Notes under the pieces: model-generated | The model's input: only the letters and a program-made list of their open reading frames with translations | What the model was told of the DNA's origin: nothing | Database searches by the model: none | Part shown: in pieces, positions 25,259-32,801 of the stretch | Layout of the letters: the number at the start of each line of letters is the position of its first letter | How positions within the stretch are numbered: position 1 is the stretch's first letter | Source: Actinokineospora spheciospongiae | GTDB taxonomy: Bacteria; Actinomycetota; Actinomycetes; Mycobacteriales; Pseudonocardiaceae | Direction: 5' to 3' | Assembly (NCBI RefSeq): GCF_000564855.1 | Contig: NZ_AYXG01000102.1 | Span: 1 to 46,892 of the forward strand | DNA length: 46,892 nucleotides | Made by a program: the position numbers and the translations under genes

Positions 25259-25465
25259 TTGGTCGGTTTCAGACGGCGACTTCTCCGGCTTGACCTGGAG
25301 GAAAACCGCGCGCCCGCAACGATCTCTTGCGAGCGTGATCTAACACGTACTCAAGAAAAGTTACGACCGCTGACAGTCAACCACACTCCACCGGGGGACC
25401 GCACGTGTGAGGTCCCACGAAGGTCGGGGGTTGCGGCGTTCCCGCCACTGGGAGACGCTTTCACA

Positions 25466-25822
25466 GTGAGCGAGCTCGCCAGTGAGAATGCCAAGTCCAT
25501 CGAACTCGACCTCGACGACGCGGGAGTCTCCGTCGACCTGCCCCGTCCGGCCCACGCGGGAGACCAGGTCCAGGGCGTGCCCTACCGCCCCGTCGAGTTC
25601 CGGGACGACGACCTCCCCAGCGCCATGGAGCGCGCGGCGGACTGGTTGCGGCGCACGCAGCAGTGGCTCGGCGAACCGGTGGACGTCATCGCCATCCACC
25701 TGGACTACGACGACGGCGAAGGCAAGCCGTACTACGACGTGAAGCTGCTGTGCAACGAAGAAGACCTCGCGGGCGCCCCCATCGCCATGCGCGAACAGGC
25801 CTCCAGGTCCGTGAGCGGATAG
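25466..25822 (+). CDS. Hypothetical protein upstream of an acyltransferase
   Basis: 118-residue soluble acidic protein of unknown function. It has no signal peptide or helix pair; the middle reads ERAADWLRRTQQWLGEPVDV and the end LDYDDGEGKPYYDVKLLCNE, a compact alpha/beta pattern. The GTG at 25466 is chosen because upstream sequence looks non-coding. Its stop overlaps the acyltransferase start (TAGTG), so the two form an operon, and it could modulate that enzyme. Family not recognised. Confidence 0.65.
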   Translation: MSELASENAKSIELDLDDAGVSVDLPRPAHAGDQVQGVPYRPVEFRDDDLPSAMERAADWLRRTQQWLGEPVDVIAIHLDYDDGEGKPYYDVKLLCNEEDLAGAPIAMREQASRSVSG

Positions 25823-26550
25823 TGGCCGAGTTCGTCTACCCCCCGGTCGTCCTGGCCGCGAAAACCCTCTTCCGGGTGATGGACTACCGCATCGACGTCC
25901 AGGGCACGGAGCACATCCCGGCCACGGGCGGCGCGGTGATCGCCTGCAACCACGTCAGCTACCTGGACTTCATCTTCTGCGGCTTCGGAGCCCAACCGGC
26001 CAAGCGCCTGGTCCGCTTCATGGCCAAGGAGGCCATCTTCCGCAACGCCGTCGCCGGACCGCTGATGCGTGGGATGCACCACATCTCGGTCGACCGCTCC
26101 GCGGGCCAGGCCTCGTACCAGGAGGCCCTGGCCAAGCTCAAGGCGGGCGAGGTCGTCGGGGTGTTCCCCGAAGCCACGATCAGCCGCTCGTTCACCGTCA
26201 AGGAGCTCAAGTCCGGCTCCGCCCGCCTGGCCGCCGAGGCGGGCGTCCCGCTGATCCCGATGGCGCTGTGGGGCACCCAGCGCCTCTGGACCAAGGGCCG
26301 CCCCCGCGACATGGGCCAGCGCCACGTGCCCATCTCCATCCTCACCGGCGCCCCCATCGAGGTCCCCCCGGACGCCGACCTGGACGCGGTCACCGCCGAC
26401 CTCCGGGTCAAGATGACGGCGCTGGTCGACCGGCTGCAGAAGGACTACCCGGATCAGGAACCGGGCGCCTGGTGGCTGCCCGCCCACCTCGGCGGCACCG
26501 CCCCCACCCTGGAGGAAGCAGCCGAACTGGAAGCCCGCAAGCCCGAGTGA
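25822..26550 (+). CDS. PlsC-like 1-acyl-glycerol-phosphate acyltransferase
   Basis: 242-residue membrane-associated acyltransferase. Motif I is NHVSYLD (HX4D, about residues 38-44); motif III appears as FPEATISRSF in place of the common FPEGT; FMAKEAIF and VPLIPMALWGTQ match motifs II and IV. It should transfer a fatty acyl chain from acyl-CoA or acyl-ACP to lysophosphatidate or a related acceptor. GTG start overlaps the upstream stop. A strong terminator follows, and then about 1 kb without genes. Confidence 0.9.
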   Translation: MAEFVYPPVVLAAKTLFRVMDYRIDVQGTEHIPATGGAVIACNHVSYLDFIFCGFGAQPAKRLVRFMAKEAIFRNAVAGPLMRGMHHISVDRSAGQASYQEALAKLKAGEVVGVFPEATISRSFTVKELKSGSARLAAEAGVPLIPMALWGTQRLWTKGRPRDMGQRHVPISILTGAPIEVPPDADLDAVTADLRVKMTALVDRLQKDYPDQEPGAWWLPAHLGGTAPTLEEAAELEARKPE

Positions 26551-26553
26551 CAC

Positions 26554-26585
26554 CCTGTGGACACCTCCCCGGAGTTGTCCACAGG
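26554..26585 (+). terminator. Terminator after the acyltransferase gene
   Basis: CCTGTGGACACCTCC pairs with GGAGTTGTCCACAGG: 15 positions with one mismatch and a 2-nt loop, 3 nt after the stop. It is followed by AAGATCC. Confidence 0.8.
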
Positions 26586-26775
26586 AAGATCCACTTCGAG
26601 GTCTGACAGCCCCTGAGCTGGTAAAATGGACTTGGGGGCTCCCCCTTGGGACGGGTGGGCCTTGTCGCGCGCGAGGTGGGCGCTGTGGGGCTCGGTGCTC
26701 GCTTGCTGCGGGGTGCGGCGGTGCAGGGGCGGTGTTGAGCCGTGGGCTGTCGGTTGTCGGGGGTTTGGTGGTGGT

Positions 26776-26922
26776 GCCCGGCTGGGTGGATTCGCTTGGG
26801 TGGGGCCCCTATGGCGATCATGTGCTCCAGCGTGACCGGGTGGGGCTGAAAAGATGCCCCACCGCCCAGAGAGGCTGTCACATGATCGCCACCCCCACCC
26901 AAGCGAATCCACCCACCCGGGC
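26776..26922. repeat. Large palindromic repeat element, second member of a dispersed family
   Basis: Left arm 26776-26824 pairs with right arm 26879-26922. Thirty outer positions match with one difference (outer end GCCCGG, containing GTGGATTCGCTTGGGTGGGG), then a 7/2-nt internal loop, then 12 identical (GGCGATCATGTG). The central 54 nt contain another 8-bp hairpin (GGTGGGGC/GCCCCACC, 9-nt loop). The left arm plus part of the centre recurs, inverted, at the start of the window, so this is a dispersed family. No coding capacity and no clear target-site duplication. Confidence 0.8.
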
Positions 26923-27260
26923 GTTTGCGTAGCCGGGTCGGCGGTTGGCGGGGTGGCTGGTGGCTGCGCCGGGGGCGTTCGAGGTGGCTGGCGGGCGGGC
27001 CATCGGGTTTCGGGGTGGTGGCTTCGGTTGGCGGGCGGGTGTGCGGCTCGTTGTGGAGTGTGGCCTGCGGCGCTTGTTGCTTCGAGTGGCGGCTGAGCTG
27101 TCTGTGCTCTCCGCTTGCCCCGCGTCATCGCGCCTTGCGGCGCTGTCGCCGCGTCAGGCTCGTGCGGGCTCGTGCGGGCACGGGGTCCCGGCCTGCGCCT
27201 GCCTCGCCCCGCCGTGCCGTGCGGCGCCGCCCGCCATGCCGTGCCGCCGTCTGGCTATGC

Positions 27261-27500
27261 CGCCTGCCCTGTCGTGCGCCGAGCTGGCGGCGCCTGCTGC
27301 CGCCCGGCCATCGTGCCGCCGTGCGCCCTGCTGGTTACGCCGCCCGCCCTGTCGTGCGCCGAGCCGGGGGCGCCTGCTGCCGCCCGGCCATCGTGCCGCC
27401 GTGCGCCCTGCTGGCTGCGCCGCCCGCCCTGTCGTGCGCCGAGCCGGGGGCGCCTGCCGTCGCCCGGCCGTCGTGCCGCCGCCCCTGCCGTGCGGCGCCG
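27261..27500. repeat. 80-bp tandem repeat, three copies
   Basis: Segments starting GCCCTGTCGTGCGCCGAG recur at 27266, 27346 and 27426, exactly 80 bp apart. Copies one and two differ at few positions; copy three diverges after about 60 bp. A weaker partial copy precedes them. Because 80 is not a multiple of 3, the frame shifts at each copy, so this is not a protein repeat. Confidence 0.85.
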
Positions 27501-27603
27501 CCCGCCCGCCGTGCGCCCGCGCCCGCCGTGCGGCTGTGCCCGCCGGGTCGGCTGGCCGGGTCGGCCGCGCCCGCTGTGCGGTCGCGCGGCTGGGGCCGAC
27601 GGG

Positions 27604-28422
27604 TCAGAACCAGCGTTCCAGGACCTCCGCCACGCCGTCGTCGGCGTTCGAGCCCGCCACCTCGTCCGCTGCCGCCTTGACGTCGTCGTGGGCATTGGAC
27701 ATGGCTACGCCCAGGCCTGCCCAGCGCAGCATGTCGATGTCGTTCGGCATGTCGCCGAAGGCCACCACCCGGTCGGGTTCCACGCCTGCGAGGGCCGCGA
27801 CCTCGGCCAGGCCGCTGGCCTTCGTCACCCCGGGGGCGGCGATTTCGATCAGGCCTCGATTTGTGGAGTAGGTCACATCCACTGCGTCGCCCAGGAGTTC
27901 CACGGCGGCCAGGGCCATTTCCGCGCTGGTCATGCCCTGGTGGCGGACCAGCAGCTTCGTGGCCGGGTGGCCCAGGACCTCGGCCCGGGGCTTGGTGTTG
28001 TTCTCCACGTCGCCCCACGGGTTGGAGTAGCCCGCTTCGGTGGCGAACGCCTCGCGGCCGGGGATCTGGCCGGAGACCGCTCGTTCGGTGGCCACCTGGA
28101 TGCCGGGCAGCACCTTCTCCAGCGCGTGCGTGACGTCGGTCAGCAGGAGCGGGTCCAGGCCGTGGCTGGTGACGATCTCGCCGGTGCCGATGTCGTAGAC
28201 GATCGCGCCGTTGGCGCAGACCGCATAGCCGTCGAGGCCCGCCGCCTCGGCCACCGGGGGAATCCAGCGCGGGGGGCGGCCGCTGACCAGGACGAACGGC
28301 GCCCCGGCCGCTCGGACGCGGGTGATGGCCGACAGGGTGCGCACCGTGAGCTGCTCGTAGGGGTCGAGCAGGGTGCCGTCGATGTCGGAGGCGACGAGTC
28401 GGGGGGTGTCCACGGAAACCAT
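27604..28422 (-). CDS. HAD superfamily hydrolase, Cof-type phosphatase
   Basis: 272-residue HAD phosphatase. Motif I is ASDIDGTLLDP (nucleophile Asp and acid/base Asp near 12-14); motif II is VLVSGRPP; motifs III/IV are in KASGLAEVAALAG and FGDMPNDIDML (about 221-231). A C2B-type cap lies between. It removes phosphate from sugar phosphates or cofactors (substrates of Cof enzymes vary). ATG at 28422 is close to the motif-I start. It is divergent from the LLM oxidoreductase, and the repeat region lies downstream. Confidence 0.92.
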   Translation of the reverse strand: MVSVDTPRLVASDIDGTLLDPYEQLTVRTLSAITRVRAAGAPFVLVSGRPPRWIPPVAEAAGLDGYAVCANGAIVYDIGTGEIVTSHGLDPLLLTDVTHALEKVLPGIQVATERAVSGQIPGREAFATEAGYSNPWGDVENNTKPRAEVLGHPATKLLVRHQGMTSAEMALAAVELLGDAVDVTYSTNRGLIEIAAPGVTKASGLAEVAALAGVEPDRVVAFGDMPNDIDMLRWAGLGVAMSNAHDDVKAAADEVAGSNADDGVAEVLERWF

Positions 28423-28479
28423 CCTGCAACACCGGTGGGGCAGACCGGGGTGGGCTTGGTTACCTGCTCACCAAACCCC

Positions 28480-28495
28480 CGTACCTACCGGTACG
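28480..28495. promoter_or_regulatory. Inverted repeat in a divergent promoter region
   Basis: CGTACC-TACC-GGTACG contains the 8-bp palindrome TACCGGTA, 8 nt before the LLM oxidoreductase start and 57 nt from the divergent HAD start. Its symmetry resembles a TetR/MarR-type operator. No regulator gene is adjacent, so this is a guess. Confidence 0.35.
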
Positions 28496-28503
28496 TTCGT
28501 TCG

Positions 28504-29469
28504 GTGCGCGTAGGCATCGTGATCCTTCCCGAGCATCGTTGGTGGGCCGCGGAACCCCGGTGGCGGGGGGCGGACGAGTACGGCTTCGACCACGCCTGGA
28601 CCTACGACCACCTGGGGTGGCGGACCCTGGTCGACGGACCGTGGTTCGACGCCGTGCCCACGCTGACCGCGGCGGCCATGGTGACCTCGACCATCCGGCT
28701 CGGCACGCTGGTCGCCGCCCCGCACTTCCGGCACCCGGTGCCCTTCGCCCGGCAGGTGCTGGCCCTCGACGACATCTCCGACGGGCGGTTCATGCTGGGC
28801 CTCGGGTCCGGGGCCAGCGGCGCGGGCGGGTACGACCGGGCGGTCCTGGGGGAGCCGGACACGATCACCCCCCGGCAGGTCAGCGACCGGTTCGCCGAGT
28901 TCGTGGAGCTGACCGACAAGCTGCTGACCCAGCCGCGCACCACCTACTCCGGCGAGTGGTTCTCCGCCGCCGAGGCCCGCAGCGCCCCCGGGTGCGTGCA
29001 GCGGCCCCGGGTGCCGTTCCTGGTGGCGGCGAACGGCCCGCGGGCCATGGCGACCGCCGCGCGGTTCGGGCAGGGCTGGGTGACCACCGGCAAGCCCGAC
29101 GCGGACGACGTCGAGCAGTGGTGGAAGGGCGTCACCGAGTGCGCCGAGCGGTTCGACGAGGTGTTGGCCGCGCACGGCCGCGACCGCTCGACCGTCGACC
29201 GGTACGTCAGCGTCGACGCGTCCCCGCTGTTCTCGCTGAGCAGCGTCGAGGCGTTCCACGAGCACGTGGGGCGGGCCGCGGCGGCCGGGTTCACCGACGT
29301 GGTGACGCACTGGCCGCGGCCGGACGGGCCGTACGCCGGGCGGGAGACCACCCTGGAGCAGGTGGCCGCGGACGTGCTGCCGGTGCTGGGTGGCCGGGCG
29401 AGCGCGCTGCCCGACGCGGGTGGGTCGGACTCCCTCGGCGCCTGCGACGAGCGCCGGTCGCAGGGGTGA
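28504..29469 (+). CDS. LLM-class flavin-dependent oxidoreductase
   Basis: 321-residue luciferase-like monooxygenase family protein with an (alpha/beta)8 barrel. VRVGIVILPEHRWWAAEPRW opens it; EYGFDHAWTYDHLGWR, LTAAAMVTSTIRLGTLV, FMLGLGSGASGAGGY and VPFLVAANGPRAMATAARFG follow the family order. It uses FMN or F420, both known in this family in actinobacteria; the substrate is unknown. GTG start at 28504; the frame is open far upstream only through repeats and antisense of the HAD gene. It is probably monocistronic, with glf starting 80 bp downstream. Confidence 0.9.
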   Translation: MRVGIVILPEHRWWAAEPRWRGADEYGFDHAWTYDHLGWRTLVDGPWFDAVPTLTAAAMVTSTIRLGTLVAAPHFRHPVPFARQVLALDDISDGRFMLGLGSGASGAGGYDRAVLGEPDTITPRQVSDRFAEFVELTDKLLTQPRTTYSGEWFSAAEARSAPGCVQRPRVPFLVAANGPRAMATAARFGQGWVTTGKPDADDVEQWWKGVTECAERFDEVLAAHGRDRSTVDRYVSVDASPLFSLSSVEAFHEHVGRAAAAGFTDVVTHWPRPDGPYAGRETTLEQVAADVLPVLGGRASALPDAGGSDSLGACDERRSQG

Positions 29470-29543
29470 GCGGGGCGGTGACCGGGGCGGCCGGGGCCGG
29501 GACACCGCGCCGTCGGGCACAGCGCGTCACGCGGGTAGCCTGA

Positions 29544-30764
<1,221 letters not shown>

Positions 30765-30776
30765 GCACACCGAGGC

Positions 30777-30801
30777 GGCCCGCCCCCGGCCGGGGCGGGC
30801 C
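30777..30801 (+). terminator. Hairpin between glf and the PAP2 gene
   Basis: Perfect 10-bp stem (GGCCCGCCCC/GGGGCGGGCC), 5-nt loop, 12 nt after glf. It may terminate or attenuate transcription into the PAP2-ubiA pair. Confidence 0.65.
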
Positions 30802-30820
30802 GTCACCCGGAAGGACACGC

Positions 30821-31333
30821 ATGGACCGCAACGCCGGCTCGGCCGAGACCGCCGCGCTGAGCCAGGTGCAGGGCACCATCGGACACCCGGCCGTGGTCAA
30901 GGCCGCCCGGGGGTTGTCGCTGTTCGGCGAGCACAGCGCGGGCTGGTTCGGCCTCGGCCTGCTCGGTGCGGCGCTGGACCGGCGCAGGCGCCGGGACTGG
31001 CTGCTCGCCTCCGCCGGGGTCGTCGCCGCGCACGGGGCGTCGATCGCGGTCAAGCGCGTGGTGCGGCGCCCCCGCCCGGACGACCCGTCGGTGCGGGTCC
31101 TGGTCGGCACGCCGAGCAAGCTGAGCTTCCCGTCCTCGCACGCCACCTCCACCACGGCCGCCGCGGTGCTGTTCTCCGGGCTGACCGGGCGGAAGCTGGT
31201 GCCGCTGCTGGTGCCGCCGATGCTGCTCTCGCGCCTGGTCCTGGGCGTGCACTACCCGACCGACGTGCTCGCGGGCTCCGCCCTCGGCGGTCTCCTCGGC
31301 GCGCTGCTCCGACGCAGGCTGGAGCGGAAATGA
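30821..31333 (+). CDS. PAP2 phosphatase, decaprenylphosphoryl-phosphoribose phosphatase type
   Basis: 170-residue membrane PAP2 phosphatase. The three-part signature is complete: KRVVRRPRPD (about 86-95), PSSHATS (about 108-114) and SRLVLGVHYPTDV (about 135-147). Adjacent to ubiA and near glf, it matches Rv3807c of M. tuberculosis, proposed to remove the 5'-phosphate from decaprenyl-phosphoryl-5-phosphoribose made by UbiA. It lacks the extra domains of larger PAP2 proteins. ATG at 30821 follows an AAGGA site. Its stop overlaps ubiA (ATGA). Confidence 0.9.
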   Translation: MDRNAGSAETAALSQVQGTIGHPAVVKAARGLSLFGEHSAGWFGLGLLGAALDRRRRRDWLLASAGVVAAHGASIAVKRVVRRPRPDDPSVRVLVGTPSKLSFPSSHATSTTAAAVLFSGLTGRKLVPLLVPPMLLSRLVLGVHYPTDVLAGSALGGLLGALLRRRLERK

Positions 31334-32259
31334 CCAGTTCGGCGAAGGTGACCCCGGAGCAGGAGGACGCCCGGCCCGCCAAGGCGGGCGGCACGCTGCG
31401 CGGCCTGGTCCGCACCGCGCGACCGCGGCAGTGGGTCAAGAACGTGCTCGTGCTCGCCGCCCCGTTCGCGGGCGGGCGGGTGTTCGAGGGCCGGGTGCTG
31501 CTGGACGCGGGCATCGCGTTCGTGGCGTTCTGCCTGGTCTCCTCGGCGGTGTACCTGGTCAACGACGCCATCGACGTCGAGGCCGACCGGGCGCACCCCA
31601 CCAAGCGCAACCGCCCCATCGCCGCCGGGATCGTGCCGGTGCGGCTGGCGTACGCGGCGTCGGTGGTGCTGTTCCTGGTGTCGCTGGGCGTCGGGCTGCT
31701 GGCGGGCTGGGAACTGCTCGTCGTGCTGGCGGTGTACGCGGCCGTGCAACTGGGCTACTGCCTGGGCCTCAAGCACCAGACGGTGATCGACCTGTGCGTG
31801 GTCGCCTCCGGTTTCCTGCTCCGCTCGATCGCGGGCGGGGTCGCGGCCGGGATCACCCTGTCGCAGTGGTTCCTGCTGGTCACGGCGTTCGGTTCGCTGT
31901 TCATGGTCTCCGGCAAGCGGTACGCCGAGGTGATCCTGTTCGAGAAGACCGGCGCCAAGATCCGCTCCTCGCTGGCCAAGTACTCCGCCAGCTACCTGCG
32001 GTTCGTGTGGGCGACCGCCGCCGCCATCATGATCACGACCTACTCGCTGTGGGCCTTCGAGATCCGCACCGAGAGCCCCACCAACTCCATCTGGGCGGTC
32101 ATCTCGATCGTCCCGTTCGTCGTCGCGGTCCTGCGCTACGCGGTCGACGTGGACGGCGGGCAGGCGGGCGAACCGGAGGACATCGCGCTGAAGGACCGGG
32201 TGCTCCAGGTGCTGGGCGTGGCCTGGGTGGCCTGCCTGGCGCTGTCGGTCTACCTCTGA
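31330..32259 (+). CDS. ubiA: Decaprenyl-phosphate phosphoribosyltransferase (UbiA family)
   Basis: 309-residue UbiA-superfamily prenyltransferase with about nine helices. The first aspartate-rich motif reads NDAIDVEADRAHPTKRNRP (about 77-95, NDxxD), the Mg-pyrophosphate site; RPRQWVKNVLVLAAP and LGLKHQTVIDLCVVASGFLL (second metal-site region) are typical of the actinobacterial DPPR synthase. It transfers phosphoribose from PRPP to decaprenyl phosphate, the first step to the arabinofuranose donor. Translationally coupled to PAP2. It ends 4 nt from the convergent NlpC/P60-like gene. Confidence 0.93.
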   Translation: MTSSAKVTPEQEDARPAKAGGTLRGLVRTARPRQWVKNVLVLAAPFAGGRVFEGRVLLDAGIAFVAFCLVSSAVYLVNDAIDVEADRAHPTKRNRPIAAGIVPVRLAYAASVVLFLVSLGVGLLAGWELLVVLAVYAAVQLGYCLGLKHQTVIDLCVVASGFLLRSIAGGVAAGITLSQWFLLVTAFGSLFMVSGKRYAEVILFEKTGAKIRSSLAKYSASYLRFVWATAAAIMITTYSLWAFEIRTESPTNSIWAVISIVPFVVAVLRYAVDVDGGQAGEPEDIALKDRVLQVLGVAWVACLALSVYL

Positions 32260-32263
32260 CCGC

Positions 32264-32737
32264 TCAGGCGGGCACGGTGATCCCGGCGTACCGGCGCGGC
32301 AGGTACAACCCCCCTGCCGCGCCGTCGCCGTGCGGGTACGGGACCACCCGGTGGGTGGTGCCCACCTCCGCCGACTGCTCGAACCCCCAGTAAGCCACTC
32401 GACCGCCACCGGCCCACTCGTGGAACACGATGGCGTGGCCGGGGTGCCCGTCGTCCCCGACGCGGATGAGCGCGTCGCCCGCCAGCAACTCGTCGCGGTC
32501 GATCCGGGTGCTGACCGAGGTCAGCCCCGCCGCGTCGAGTCCCCCGCGCAGGTCGGGTGGGACACCGGGCAGTCCCCAGGCCATCGAGACGTAGCCCGAG
32601 CAGTCGGTGCGGTAGATCCCGTACTCGTTCTGGTGGAACCTGGTGGAGCTGTGGGGCACCGACGGCCGCAGCCAGCTCTCGGCGCGCTCGATCACCTCAC
32701 CACGGCTGATGGGTGTCGTCGGCGCGACGCGGGTCAT
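32264..32737 (-). CDS. Small NlpC/P60-like cysteine peptidase-fold protein
   Basis: 157-residue protein. TDCSGYVSMAWGLP (about 44-57) carries the catalytic Cys context DCSGY, and GDALIRVGDDGHPGHAIVF (about 87-105) supplies the His, the pattern of NlpC/P60-type hydrolases that cut peptidoglycan stem peptides. No signal peptide is visible, unusual for a cell-wall enzyme, so it may be exported by another route or act in the cytosol. The frame is open upstream to 33148 as antisense of the AfsR gene; ATG at 32737 is the sensible start. Confidence 0.78.
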   Translation of the reverse strand: MTRVAPTTPISRGEVIERAESWLRPSVPHSSTRFHQNEYGIYRTDCSGYVSMAWGLPGVPPDLRGGLDAAGLTSVSTRIDRDELLAGDALIRVGDDGHPGHAIVFHEWAGGGRVAYWGFEQSAEVGTTHRVVPYPHGDGAAGGLYLPRRYAGITVPA

Positions 32738-32801
32738 CTGCGGTCTTCCCCTCCCGGTTCCGTTCAGCGGGGAAAGGTTCGCCGGGCGGGCTACAAGTCG
32801 C

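Larger units (their letters stand above)
26586..27603. other. Gene-free repeat region of about 1 kb
   Basis: Between the convergent acyltransferase and HAD genes there is no supported coding sequence. The open frames here are Arg/Ala/Pro/Cys-rich low-complexity products of repeats. The first half (to about 27100) is G- and T-rich on the plus strand; the second half is C-rich. It contains a 147-bp palindromic element and an 80-bp tandem repeat, described separately. Confidence 0.75.

Noticed and set aside
26776-26922. Simple transcription terminator
   Set aside because: It is far larger than needed, lies 190 bp beyond an already strong terminator, and has a relative at the window edge; better treated as a repeat element.
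26454-27128. Minus-strand frames with Pro/His/Arg-rich products
   Set aside because: They cover the palindromic repeat and skewed sequence, have no plausible ribosome site and show no family resemblance.
27261-27500. CRISPR array
   Set aside because: Units are contiguous with no unique spacers, and no cas genes are present.
26925-27871. Plus-strand Cys/Arg/Ala/Pro-rich frames resembling a repetitive protein
   Set aside because: The repeat period of 80 bp shifts frame at every unit, so all three frames are open by composition only.
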